DNA of 64,000 nucleotides from Hevea brasiliensis (Eukaryota > Streptophyta > Magnoliopsida > Malpighiales > Euphorbiaceae), in contig NC_079496.1 of NCBI RefSeq assembly GCF_030052815.1, forward strand, positions 39,457,593 to 39,521,592, read 5' to 3'. Positions 30,417 through 42,457 of this stretch are shown piece by piece. The position numbers and the translations under genes are program-made. The notes under the pieces are model-generated. The model saw nothing but the letters and a program-made list of their open reading frames with translations. It was not told the DNA's origin and did not search any database. Each line of letters opens with the position of its first letter. Position 1 is the first letter of the stretch.

Positions 30417-33400
30417 ACATCCTCCCTGTACGTATTCTGTACGTTCTATTGCTCCAGTGGCCAAATAACAGTCCAGGCAAGTCAGGATGTCTGGAACTAC
30501 ATTTTGGTAATAGTGAACAGACATATAATAATGAAATAAATAAAAAGAAAATACAAGAAAAATCAAAGAAAAATAAAAGAGAGAAAATGAAACTAAGTTA
30601 AGCAGTAAGACAGTAGTGATGGGTATTTGCCGGAAAAGGCATTGCCGACCCAGGCTGAGGAACCCTCGAAATTAAATTTCAGGACGTAAGTAAAGGTTTA
30701 TTGAAATATAATTGACACTAGAATTATCAAAGAAAAATTAATAAATTAGTACAAAGAAAAACGAAAAATCGAGAAACAGACAAAAATCGGTGTTATCGAA
30801 AAATTGGGAATATAACCCGAAGTGGGGCATTTTGGTCATTTGACACCTAGAGTTGCCTTTTGACCTCAATGTCCATTAAAAATAAATGATATTGCACTTA
30901 GGAAATGTCATGAAAAATTAAAATGGGGCACAATAAGTAAATAGTAAAAGAAATGAGGTAAATGTGCAAATATGAAACTTAGTATAATTAAACATTAAAC
31001 TATTATTTAGTGCTCCACTAACTACATTATAAGAGACATAAAATAACAATTAATGGGCAGAAATGGGTCATCTTCAACCTCAAGAACAAATCAGCCGAAT
31101 TGGTTCTCCATGAAAGACTCCATGGCCGAATGAGCTCTTCCTGCATGCAACCTTGATCTAGCCACTCTTTCCACTTGGTTCCTTCATTAAACCTTGCATA
31201 CTCAGCTTAGGGAAGACATTGGTAGCAAAAAGAAGAAGAAGAAGTTTAGTGAGGTTTGAGCAAACTACAAAAAGAAGTAAGTGTCCAATTCTTTTCCTTT
31301 CTTTAGTGGAAGTGATGCTTAAGTTAAGGGATGTTGTTTGGTGAAGAAAATATGTAGAAATGTTGAGTATTGGAATTGAGCCAATTTTGGCAGCCATAAA
31401 GGTTTGTTGTGTTTGAGTTTTTCTTACCTCTAATGGATGGAAATCAAGGTTAATTAACTCAAATGGAAGTGGTAGTAAGTTAATATCCAATGATGTGCAT
31501 GTTAGTGCTTGAATTAAGGGTTTGAAAATGGGTCTTGATACTTTGGTAAACTGTCATGTTTGGCAGCCTAATAAATCATGAATTTGTATGTGAGTTTATG
31601 TGAATTATAGATGAAATATGATGGTGTTAAATAGTGAGCAGCATGTATAGTTGTCATGGATGTATATGTGAAATATCGGTGTTGAGGCATGTTGTATTTC
31701 GGTGGAATTAAATGTTGGACTTTAATGATGAATTGTGTGCATTAAGCACTTGAATGTTCTGCCCAAAATTGCTTGCTGGAATTGTGTTTAATATTTGTAG
31801 AAGTGCTATGCATGAATAATGAAGTAATGAGGAGGAGAAGGAATGTCAAATTGGAAGTGTAAGTGTCTTGTGCAGGTTATGTATTGATGACAGTACCTAA
31901 ATTAGGTTATAGGTGCAAAACTGTGAACCCAATTGGTATGAGGCCAATGGAGGGTGAAACTAGACACCAAATAGGCCAACTTTCATGTAGAAATATTGCC
32001 AAAATTCTGCCTAGAAACTAACCTTAAAAATGACCAAATCCGGAATGGCAACCTTGTAACCCAAATTTTTGATCATATGAACAGTAATCATTAGGATGTC
32101 CATAACTCACTCAAAACAGGTCCAATTGACCTGAAATTTTTACCATGTATAGCTTAGACATAGAGCTACAATTATTATGAAGACACCAAAGCCCAGAAAT
32201 GGCCAGAACCAAGTCAAATAGCTTGCACAAATTCAGATACCAAAACTGCCATAACTAAAAGTGACCTAAAATTGACCAAATTTTGCACTAAAGGTGCAAT
32301 CTGTCCAGCTTTAGTAAATTGACCATATCTTGGTCTATACAACTCAGAATGACCTGAAATTTTGCCTCGAGTGCAATAAGACATAGAGCTATAATTTTTC
32401 TTCCTTGACCAGAAGCTAAAAACCAAGAGAAATAGGACTTGAAGCTAGACTAATCTAGCATACAAAAATTGAGAGTTTGATATTTACATATAATGATGCT
32501 TGAAGCAATTTGGCAATGAATGGCAACTTGTAAAAATGGTAAATTGTACTATATTGGCAGCATATTAAATTACAATTTGTGACATATTGATGCTAGAATC
32601 AACTTATCTGTATTACCAAAAAGGGTTAACATATGTATTGACTTATGAATTACGTAATAGCTAGTAAACTCTAAGAAATTGAAGAATTAAACAATTAATT
32701 TATAATGTGCCCTAGTTTGCCTAGTTAACTAGTTTGAATAGTTTAGCATGCCAATAGGATTCTGACAGTTGTTCTGTAAATGGCTTTATGCCATACTGTG
32801 TTTTTACGGCATATTATGCCGCACTGTGACTTTAATAGCCTATGGCTATACATATTATGTTATTATACTTGGCTTATCGCCAGATTGACTATATAGCTTT
32901 TTGGCTACACTGTTTGCACACCGGGAGACACTTTGTGACCGTGGTGTGACGGCTCGAGGTACTAGGTACCCAGTGCCAGTATGACCGTTTATCCAGTCTG
33001 GTCAATATATAGGCTACACGGGTAGTTAACTTTAGCACTATTAAATTCAAATAGCTAAATCCAATCTACTGACATACAGTACTACCAAAAATTAGCAAAT
33101 ATTGAAATGTTAGCAAATAAAAGTAGAATTAGCAACTGCAAAGTATATCGATGTTATAAATTCGTAAACAATTCATTTAATTTATTTTAGTGTATATTTC
33201 TTTATATTTGGCACCACTAAGCAAAATTGCTTAGCGCGTTGCTTTTGTAACGCGTAGGTATTGGAGACACAGTTGGGGAACCCAGCAGACCTACGATCGG
33301 GTGAGACATCAGATCTGCACAGGAGTCCAGAGTCATCTACACTGCATTGCATACATGGTAGGACTTAGGATATCTTGTATTTTGTACATCTTTTGTATTT

Positions 33401-33807
33401 GAAATTCGACCCTATATTTTGTAATATTTTATACATATTAAATAACATGGAGAGTATCTAAATGTATTTAAGTTATAATGGATTGTATTTTAAAACTATT
33501 TACATATTGTAAAAATCAATAGACTGTATTGAAATATTGAGATTGTGAAATATTTAAGATTTTGATATTATCATACTGAACTGTTTTTAATGGGTTTGGA
33601 AGGAAAGTTTGTCCAAAATACAGACGGCACCTTGTCAAATTTTTATTACCATTTTTGAAATACTGATTTTATTAAAGTATGAAAATAGTATCAGCATGAT
33701 ATGAATATTACATAAAAGACTTCTTAAAATCAAATTGAGCTCAGGAAATGAGATAATCATAGACTAGGTGTTCTGGCACGCCTTGCTCGGCTATACTAGA
33801 GACGGGT
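30417..33807 (+). repeat. W 3' LTR (both tips deleted)
   Basis: Matches 17725-21124 of the W 5' LTR throughout, including the hairpin CTAAGCAAAATTGCTTAG at 33217-33234. The first ~4 and last ~10 bases are missing, lost in deletions into pol on the left and into X gag on the right. Confidence 0.9.
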
Positions 33808-33939
33808 AGAGGTAGTTGAGGCCGAGGTAGGGGTAGAAGACAACAAACAGCTAGTAGAGGCCGAGGTAGGGGTAGAGGTAACATTTCTGGCAGCCAGGGC
33901 ACAGCGAGCTAACCAGAGTAGAGTGGTGCATCAGCCAGG
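33808..33939 (+). pseudogene. gag: X gag C-terminal RG-rich tail
   Basis: Resumes X gag in frame with protease: repeated RGRGRG segments, NISGSQG, and stops at 33817 (TGA from CGA), 33910 and 33919. About 280 codons of capsid and zinc knuckles, present in Y at 10435-11330, are missing between 17720 and 33808. Confidence 0.8.
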
Positions 33940-34500
33940 GTGTACACCATGCCCCAGAGGGAGGAAACTGAGACATCAGATGTTGTGGCTGGTACTTTCT
34001 CCATCTTTGGTAGAGATGTATATGTACTGTTTGACCTTGGTTCTACACATTCTTATGCTAGTGCCAGTATTGCATGTTTTGTTGCCACTCCTTATTGGAA
34101 AATGGATTATGATGTGCTAGTGACTAGTCTCCTAGGGCAAGAGGTTAGGGTGAATAAATTGTATAAGGATTGTCCTTTGGTGATCCAAGAACATAAATTC
34201 CTATCAGACTTAATTGACATGCCCTTCTAAGATTATGATATCATCTTGGGTATGGATTGGTTAGCCAGGCATCACGCCATGATCGACTGTAGACTGAAGA
34301 CAGTCACTTTTGGTTTTCCTGAGTATGCAGACGTAATGATACATGGGGAGAGGCAGTTATTGCCATCCAACATCATTTCAGCTGCACTTGCTAGAAAGAT
34401 GATTAGAAAGGGATGTGAAGCTTATCTAGCTCATGTGATAGACACCCAGGTAGGGAGTTTTGATCTTAAAGATATTCCTACAGTATGGGATTTTCCAGAT
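33940..34500 (+). pseudogene. X protease relic
   Basis: Aspartic protease region with VLFDLGSTHSYASAS. The residue between Asp and Gly is Leu instead of the Pro seen in Y or the usual Thr/Ser. It continues DCPLVIQEHKFLSDLIDMPF, a TAA at 34228-34230, and [20 protein letters not shown] to [14 protein letters not shown]. It stays in frame with gag and RT. Confidence 0.85.
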
Positions 34501-35700
34501 GTCTTTCTGGAAGAATTATCGGGATTACCTCTGGAAAGAGAGGTGCAATTTGAAATTGAGACTATGCCTGGTGTGGAGCCAATCTCCATCACTCCTTATA
34601 GGATGGCACCTGCTGAGTTGAAAGAGTTGAAGGTGCAATTGCAGGAATTGTTAGATAAGGGTTTCATCCGCCCTAGTGTGTCACCTTGGGGAGCACCAGT
34701 ATTATTTGCGAAGAAAAAGGATGGTACTCTCTGCCTATGCATAGACTATAGACAGTTGAATAAGGTGACCATAAAGAATAGATATCCTCTGCCACAGATC
34801 GATGATTTGTTTGATCAGTTGAAGGATGCAACTATATTCTCCAAAATTGACTTGAGATCGAGCTAGTACCAGTTGAGGGTGTAGGAGCAAAGTATTCCTA
34901 AAACTGCCTTTAGGACTCGGTATGGCCATTATGAGTTCTTAGTAATGCCATTCGGGTTGACTAATGCTCCAGCTGCTTTTATGAGCCTGATGAACACTAT
35001 CTTCAGGCCATAATTGGACTAATTTGTTGTGGTGTTCATTGATGATATTTTGGTTTACTCAAAGAATGCAGAGGAACATGACAAGCACTTGAGGATAGTA
35101 TTGCAGACTTTGAGGGAGAAGCAATTGCATGCCAAACTGTCGAAATGTGAGTTTTGGCTAAAGGAGATTACATTTTTGTGGCATATTGTATTTGCAGAAG
35201 GTATCCAGGTGGATCCTAGCAAAGTAGAAGCCATTCTTAATTGGAAGCCACCTAGAAATGTCACGAAAGTTCGGAGTTTCCTTAGTTTAGCTGGGTATTA
35301 CTGAAGGTTTGTGAAGGGATTCTCCATGCTAGCATCTCCACTGACCAAGCTACTTAGGAAGAATGTAAAATTTTAGTGGACTAATCGGTGATAAGAAAGT
35401 TTTGATGAGTTAAAGAGGCGTTTAACTGAAGCTCCAGTCGTAACCTTGCCCACTTTGGGTAAAGAGTATACCATATACAATGATGCTTCTTATAACGGAT
35501 TGGGCTGTGTGTTGATGCAAGATAGGAATGTCATTTCCTATGCTTCACGCTAGCTTAAACAGCATGAGAGGAATTATCCTACGCATGACTTGGAGCTGGC
35601 AGCCATTGTCTTTGCCTTGAAGATCTGGAGACATTACTTGTATGGGGAGAGATGTTATATGCACACAGATCATAAAAGTTTGAAGTACTTGGGCACATAA
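34501..35700 (+). pseudogene. pol: X reverse transcriptase and RNase H relic
   Basis: Same frame as protease. RT landmarks are [55 protein letters not shown] and the catalytic FIDDILVYS (Asp codons 35041-35046). RNase H has YNDASYNGLGCVLMQ (first catalytic Asp region, with Asn at the preceding position), [19 protein letters not shown] and [10 protein letters not shown]. Stops are at 34864, 34882, 35011, 35020, 35302, 35374, 35389, 35392, 35551 and 35698. About half are explained by one C-to-T change at a Gln or Arg codon when compared with Y. No frameshift is needed, so decay here is by point mutation. Confidence 0.92.
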
Positions 35701-36870
35701 AAGGAGTTAAATTTGAAGCAGAGGAGATGGTTAGAGCTGATAAAAGATTATGATTGTTCGATAGACTATCAGCCTAGAAAAGCTAATGTTGTAGCTGATG
35801 CTTTAAATCGCAAGACTATGGCTAGTTTGAGGGTTTCTCCATTGTCCATGGTGCATGAGTTAAGGGCATTGCATGCTAATTTGGAGATTAATAAAGATGG
35901 TCAGATGGTAGCTACTTGGCAAGTGAAGCCAATGCTGGCAGAAAAAATTAAAGCAATTGCACAGAAGGATGATAAGTATGTGAAGTTGATGGAAGAGGCT
36001 CGGGATGGCAAGAAACCAGAATTATCAGTAAATGATGAGGGCTTGTTGTTATATAAGGGCAGAATGTGTATTCCTAAGAATGTTGAACTGAGATAGACCA
36101 TTTTAAAGGAAGCACATGATTCACCATTTGCAATGCACCCTGGTGGAACCAAAATGTACAGAAGTGTGAAAGAGAACTATTGGTGGAGAAGAATGAAGAA
36201 AGACATTGTAGGAAATGTTGCCAAATGCCTAACTTATCAGCAAGTAAAGGCAGAACACCAAGTGCCTACAGGGTTGCTACAGCCATTGCCAATTCCTGAG
36301 TGGAAATGGGAAAGAATCACTATGGATTTCGTGACAGGACTTCTACCTACACAAAAGAATCATGATGCAGTTTGGGTTATTATTGATAAATTGACCAAGT
36401 CTGCACACTTTTTGCCAGTGAGGATGGATTACAGCCTGGAAAGATTGGCCAAAATGTACATTGATGATGTGGTGAGGTTACATGGAGTGCCAGTGTCTAT
36501 TGTGTCGGACAGAGACCAAAGGTTCACTTTTAGATTCTGGGGTAGTCTCCAAAAAGCCCTAGGAACTAGATTAAACTTCAGTATAGCATTCCATCCACAG
36601 ACAGATGGCCAATCTGAAAGGATCATTCAGATTTTGGAGGATATGCTTCAGGCCTGTGTGATTGAGTTTGAAGGGAGTTGGGACACACACTTGCCTTTAA
36701 TTGAATTTTCCTACAATAACAGTTATCAGTCAAGCATCAGGATGCCTCCATACAAAGGACTTTATGGCAGAAAGTGTAGAACTCCCTTGTGTTGGGATGA
36801 AGTGGGCGAGAGGAAGTTGATTGGCCCAGAATTAGTGCAGCAGACGGAAGAAAAAGGTTAAGCTCATTAG
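35701..36870 (+). pseudogene. pol: X integrase relic (D,D35E) with damaged zinc finger
   Basis: Continues from RNase H through VVADALNRK and a linker (stop at 36094) to integrase. The H-H half of the zinc finger is present (His codons 36115 and 36136). The first Cys is at 36226, but the second is Tyr (TAT, 36235-36237, KCLTYQQ for the usual KCLTCQQ). The catalytic residues are in place: Asp 36325 (TMDFVTGL), Asp 36508 (IVSDRDQRF) and Glu 36616 (HPQTDGQSER), a D-x60-D-x35-E spacing. An extra A in GAAGAAAAAGG near 36857 shifts the frame before the C-terminal domain. Confidence 0.92.
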
Positions 36871-37366
36871 AGACAGACTCAAAGTTGCAATGGATAGACA
36901 GAAGTCCTACATTGACCTAAAGAGAAGAGATATTCGGTACAGTGTGGGTGACAAGGTGTTCTTGAAAGTTTTCCCATGGAAGAGGATCATGAGGTTTGGT
37001 AGAAAGGGGAAACTAAGTCCTCGCTTCATTGGGACGTATGAGGTTCTGGAAAGAGTAGGTCCATTGACATATAGACTTGCATTGCCTCCAGAGTTGGAAA
37101 AGATTCACAATGTCTTCCATGTCTCCATGTTGAGGAGGTACAGATCAGACCCCTCTCACATTTTGCCAATAGAGGAGATTGAGGTGAATCCAGACCTGAC
37201 ATATGATGAAGAGCCCATAAAGATCTTAGCACTTGAGGTGAAGCAGCTGAGGAACAAGCAAATACCTCTAGTGAAAGTGCTGTGGAACCATCATTCAGAC
37301 CAAGAGGCTACATGGAAGCATAAAGAGGACATAAGGAGACAGCACCCACAGCTATTCAGAGACTGA
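36871..37366 (+). pseudogene. pol: X integrase C-terminus and chromodomain-like tail
   Basis: Continues after the one-base insertion in the next frame. It reads [100 protein letters not shown], then VKVLWNHHSDQEATWKHKED and HPQLFRD before TGA. The last part is the chromodomain-like end typical of plant chromoviruses, thought to steer integration to heterochromatin. This section has no internal stop. Confidence 0.9.
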
Positions 37367-37379
37367 GACCAGGTAATTT

Positions 37380-37414
37380 TTTAGGACGAAATTTATTTTT
37401 AATGAGGGGAGAAT
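37380..37414 (+). promoter_or_regulatory. Polypurine tract of X
   Basis: TTAGGACGAAATTTATTTTT is followed by AATGAGGGGAGAAT immediately before the 3' LTR start TGTAACACCCC. Confidence 0.88.
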
Positions 37415-40400
37415 TGTAACACCCCGAACCTCCGAGTTATGAATAATACCATTTTTGGTCCGTGACTAGTACTATTCAAAGACACCTTGAGGACCAAAAA
37501 TAAATAGATAATTTATTTAAGATAGACACAATAAAAATTCAAGTGACCCAAAAATATAATGATTCACCAGGTATATTGTAAAAGAGGGATTATGACCTGA
37601 TAAGGGGCATTTTGGTCAATTCACTTTAAGAGTTGATTTTTTTGACCAAAAGGTCAATTTAATTAAATAAAAATAAATTATTGAATTATGAAGAAATATT
37701 AAGGAAAATTTAGTGTAAATATAAAAAGAAAAGAAAGGAAATAAAATTGCAAGTTTTATGACATTTTTGAGACAATTAAAATTTTTAATTGAAATAAACT
37801 AATTTTGAGAATAAATATATATAAAAGATAAGACAAATTAAAAAGCCATTTCTTCCTTTCTTTCCCATTTAGTTACCACCCATTCTCTCTCCTTCTCTCT
37901 TTCTTTCTTTCTTTCTTCTTCTTCCTTCTTTCTCCATTGACACCCATTCTCAAAACTCAATTCCTTGCTTTTCCTCCATGAGTTTTCCATCTAATTGGTA
38001 GAGAATATCAAATTAACCTTTGATTTAGAGATTAAAAGAAAGGGAAAACAAGAGATTAGAAGAGGAATAAGATTTGGAAGAGATTAGAAGTGGGAAAAAT
38101 TATCAAGTGAGGTAAGCTCTCTCTTTCATGCTTGATTTACCAAGTATGCTTTTAAATCAAGTTTGGGTGTGATGAAATAACATGAGAAATTGAAAGGAAA
38201 CATGTATGGAAATCTAAAATAGGGTTTTGGCTAACTTAGGGAAAATTAGGGTTTTTATATATTTTAGTTAAATTGATGATAAATCTAAGTTAAATTGCAG
38301 TAGTATGCATGATTAGGAGTAGTAAGATTTCATGGGATCGCATAAATTGAATTATGGTAGATTAGGGTTCATGGGAAAATTGGGTTTTGGTGCTAGAGAG
38401 TGAAATTGGTGTGTATAGTGTTAAATTATGATCATTTGAGGTTTATTTAGTTTGAATTGACATTGGGTTGATGAATGGAAGTAATGAAATGGTAGGATTA
38501 GGGAAAATTGCAAACTTTGGCGTTTGAAAATTGTGGGGTTTGTGCTAGGAAGTGCCATTGATGTGTCAATGCTAAATTATAGTCATTTTGGGTGAATTAA
38601 ATGTGAATTGAAGTTGGTTAATGGAAATAATTAAAGAAATAAAAAATTAAACTTAGGGCAGAATTTTGCACACTGAATTCAGTGTGTTTGGAAGCCCATA
38701 ACTTAAGCTACACAACTCCAATTAGTGTGAAAATAATTAAAAATGAAACTTAAGACATAGGGCTAGAATTTTTGTGAAGATACCCTGTCCTGAAAATACC
38801 TTAAGCTATCCGAAATGAGCCTTGAACTTAGAGACAAAATTCTGGAACCTGCAGAATTTGACCATATGAATAGTAGAGTTTGCATGCCCATAACTCTCTC
38901 TAGAAAACTCTAATTTAGGCGATTCTTAAACTGATGGAAACCTAAGACATAGTAAAACATTTCATATGAAGAACTTGAGGCCAAATTATGGACTTAACCT
39001 AATCAAACTGCTAAGTAAATTTAAATCACCAAATCTGCAGAAATCTGGAAATTTGCAGATTTACTATATGAATAGTAAATTTTGTATGGCCATAACTCTC
39101 TCTAGAAAACTCTGATTTAGGCGATTCTTGAACCAATGGAAACCTAAGATATAGTAGAACATTTCTTATGAAAAACATTAGAGCAAATTATGAACTTAAC
39201 TTGATCAAATTGCTGAACGAAGTTGGATTGATAAATCTGCCATAACTGAATCTGCAGGATGAACAGTGATGTAAATAGTAACTGTGTTTTGGTCATAACT
39301 TGAGCTACACAACTCCAAATTAGGCGATTCAAAAAAGAAAATAAAGTTAAGACCTAGGTGAACAATTTTCATGAAGAACACCTCACCAAATAATGATCGA
39401 AGCTAGGTAAAAATTAGGTTCAAAGATTGGGGCACCAAGTTGTCCAAAACCAAAACTCTCTAAAATTTGCAAAGCTAATTTGGGATGCCTTAGACATTCA
39501 TGTAATGAGTTCTTGGTAGCAATTGAGATGCGTATTGAGACATTCTATTTGTGTATTTTTAGTAGAGAAAGAGGTTAGCACAGACAAGGAATAGTGAGTA
39601 AAGAGAAAGGAGAGCATTGAAGGTTTGTGCACAACTAACCTTTTCTTCATTTTTAAACTTATAAATTGCTTGGAATGTGTTAAATTGAATGAGTTTGCTT
39701 TGAACAAGTTTACTTTGACTGAAATATGGTTTTTCTCTTGCATTTAAGAAATTTGGGTGTTGCCACCTTTATATGGATATTATGATGAATTTAAATGTGT
39801 TTATTGGTTTATAAATGTGATTGTTGAGTTGGAAATTTTTGAAAACTGTTTTGAAACCATAGTTAGCATGACAGTCCCTTTCAGAACTCCCCAGTAGTAA
39901 CGACTACTTAGGGTTGATAATTGATATTGATTATGTCTTCCATTAATAACGGTTAGTGGGGTAAGACTACATGAGTACTCATTAGCTAGCTAGCCCTTTC
40001 CTCATTAATAACGGTTAGTGAGGTTGAGATTGCTTTATCGTGATTTACAACACGGCACTGATCGTGAAATTTTGTGTCATGGCCTAAACTATGTGTTGAT
40101 GTTGGCAACACTAATGCTTTGTGAATTGTGATTTATGAAGTGTGATTTCTCTTTTGAAATGTTATTCCAATAAATGGCTCTTATAGACTTAAAACTATTG
40201 TGAAGTTTTCATGCTTAAGAAAAATGTGATTTATTATGCTTTGACAAATTGTATTTTGCCTTAAGTTTTAAAGTTATTAGTTGTACACCACTAAGTGATA
40301 TACTCAATGATAGCTTCTTTATGCTCTCGCAGGTAAGGGAAAGGGGAAGGCTGCCGATTGAGAGATTTGGAAGCAACATTTTGGTATTGATTGTGGGTAT

Positions 40401-40779
40401 TTACTTTAGGTATACCCTTGTGATTCCTTTGCATGTATTTTGTACCTATATGTATGGATGTACGGACATTGAGCAGTTTGTATTAAAAAGTACTGCATTA
40501 CTAAAATATTTTGAGTTTGTAACTATTTGTATTTTATTTTGAGACTTATGAAAATGTAACTTTTGCAATATTTAGTCTATCATTATTTCCAATGAATGTT
40601 TACATGGAATTTTAACTATTCTCATGCAGTTTTCCGCAAAAGAATTGATAAGATAAAAAGCTATGATTTGTTTTAGATCCTTTGTAACATAACTAATGGG
40701 TTATCGGTAGGTGGAGTTCGGTAATTCATTAGGTATGCTACGGGAATATGTCATGCCTTACCAGGGATAAGGTGTGACA
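37415..40779 (+). repeat. X 3' LTR (complete, 3,365 bp)
   Basis: Complete copy without insertions. TATATATAAAAG is at 37816-37827, the pyrimidine leader at 37876-37935 (one TTTC unit more than the 5' LTR), the donor-like site at 38112, tandem modules at about 38690-39470, three TAACGG hairpins at about 39889-40023 and the palindrome ATGAGTACTCAT at 39971-39982. The conserved hairpin near 40291 is degenerate. It ends GGTGTGACA. Confidence 0.93.
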
Positions 40780-40784
40780 GGTTT

Positions 40785-41854
40785 AGATAGGTTGGCATGC
40801 CAATAGGGTTCAGTTAGCAGTACTGCACATGGCATTATGCTATTCTGTGATTTTATGGCTTTTAGCCATTCTGATATTATGGTGATACTTGGCCTTGTGC
40901 TTAATAATCATTACAATTCATTAGTTATTCCGTTGCACGCCGAGAGATACATAAGTGACCGATGGTGTGATGGCCCGAGGTACTTGGTACCCAGTGCCAG
41001 TTTACCCGTTTATCCAGTTTGTCATCCAGTATAGGTTAGTTGGGCAATCAAAAATGAAAGTTGATAAATTTAATAAAATAATTGATATAATAAGTACCAA
41101 ATAAATAGACTACAAATAATTATCAAAAATTTGTCTGCATGAGACATCAATATATACACTGCTTGTTTATTTCTTTTTAGCCCTTTTTATTTTATTATTG
41201 GCACCACTAAGCATTTTTGCTTAGTGCGTTACTTTTTTCCACGCGTAGGTTCTAGAGAGACTGATAGAGAGCCCAGTGGACCACAGACTGGGTGAGTTCA
41301 GTGCATTGGTAGGACACTAGGTCCCATTTTGGTATTTTGTACTATTTGTATTTTATAATTAAACTTTTATTTTCTCATGTATAGTTGAAACTCATGTAAT
41401 ATATTTTGGTATGAATGCAAATATTTGTAATTTGTGTTTATAAATGAAAATTGAGTATTTATTTATGATTTGTACATGATTATCATGTAAAATGAATGAA
41501 TGACAAATAGAAAATTTTTTGAGAAATAGTTGAGAAATATTGAAATTTTGTTGATATAATGGAGTTTGAGAATGATTGAAAATGTATAGGAAGTGTTTTC
41601 ACAGATTCCAAAGCACTATTTTCTCCATTTTTAGCTACTATTCTGCCGGATTTTCTATAAAATTTTCGGAACCTCAAATGAATTTATAATTTCAATAAAT
41701 GACTTAAATGAGTTAAATTTCATAAATTGCACTTCATAACCATGAAGAAATAAGTTAAGGAAGGATAAAAATAATTGAGATAAAATAGGGTGTTTCGGTA
41801 CACTGTGTGGCATATCTTGCTCGGTTATACTGTAGACAGGTAAGGGGTGTCACA
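40785..41854 (+). repeat. Solo LTR T, right part
   Basis: Continues LTR T after X: AGATAGGTTGGCATGCCAAT, GATGGCCCGAGGTACTTGG, hairpin CTAAGCATTTTTGCTTAG (41207-41224), end GGGGTGTCACA (41854). It is followed by CCTTA. The left flank of T is CCATA, a 4-of-5 match that may be a mutated TSD. Confidence 0.83.
41207..41224 (+). promoter_or_regulatory. Conserved LTR hairpin in T
   Basis: CTAAGCATTTTTGCTTAG has a 7-bp stem with a 4-nt loop, between GGCACCA and TGCGTTAC, with a pyrimidine tract ending GCGTAGG downstream. Confidence 0.6.
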
Positions 41855-42457
41855 CCTTATACCTCCAAACTCTCACGATAAAATAAATGGTCATGTCCAT
41901 AAATCTATTACTAGGTATTGGTACATTAGACTAATCAATAGTGGATTAGCCTAAGACGGAACCTTCCCTCACAAACAAATAGGCCCATAAACCCAAAAGT
42001 CTAACACGTAAGTAGACTTCCCCTTGCTCTCTAGGAAGATAAAATGGATTTGGGCTTGAATTTTCCAAAAGGCAACAAAAGAGACTTAAATGTTAGCCTA
42101 AATCAATCAAATTCTCCTTTAAAACTTACATTTCTAACATATAGGTTCACAAACCAACACATCACATGCAATAAGGTTCCTAGGGCCATAAGTTTCTAAT
42201 GCTAGCATGAAAAAATCCATCCTTATATCTTCCTTTCGAGTTAAAAAAGGTTACCTAATAGTGAGAGATTAACCATTATGTCTCTTATTAACCTTAAAAA
42301 GTCAAGGCATATTCTTTTTATACTCTAAGGTATGTGCCATGGTTTGCAAAGATAAGTTAACTTGCCTAAACTCCAGTGGAATAGAGGCCTCCTCAATCTT
42401 ATCCTCATGGGGCTACATCACGTTATAATTGATTACACTTTTATTATGTGTGCAAGT
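41855..42457 (+). other. Spacer between LTR T and LTR S
   Basis: About 600 bp unlike the LTR families here. No open frame of note and no recognisable domain. It continues after S at 45510. Possibly an old degraded element or host intergenic DNA. Confidence 0.5.

Larger units (their letters stand above)
17721..33807 (+). mobile_element. Element W, Ty3/gypsy, nested in X gag and itself invaded twice
   Basis: The 5' LTR is 17721-21134 and the 3' LTR 30417-33807. The internal part holds a primer-binding site, the start of gag (21259), solo LTR V, more gag (25241-25504), the inverted fragment U, and the integrase end (29886-30416). No TSD can be shown because the right edge is a deletion: the LTR stops at GACGGGT (33807), about 10 bp short of its end, and runs straight into the X gag tail. 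The polypurine tract and the first bases of the 3' LTR are also deleted at 30416/30417. Confidence 0.85.
5863..40779 (+). mobile_element. Element X, Ty3/gypsy chromovirus with two nested insertions
   Basis: Bounded by TGTAACACCCC at 5863 and GGTGTGACA ending at 40779, and flanked by the TSD GGTTT (5858-5862 and 40780-40784). The 5' LTR is 5863-6323 plus 14424-17324 (about 3.36 kb after removal of Y), and the 3' LTR is 37415-40779 (3,365 bp). The internal region has a primer-binding site, a gag split by W, and protease, RT, RNase H, integrase and chromodomain in standard gypsy order. The pol has about 14 stops and one frameshift, so it is not autonomous. It lies inside solo LTR T. Confidence 0.9.

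Noticed and set aside
36429..36626. Minus-strand frames within X pol (for example 35901-36152 and 37026-37232)
   Set aside because: Shadows of well-supported integrase and RNase H coding on the plus strand.
3762..41859. CCATA/CCTTA as a certain target duplication of LTR T
   Set aside because: Only four of five bases match, so T is called a probable solo LTR rather than a proven one.
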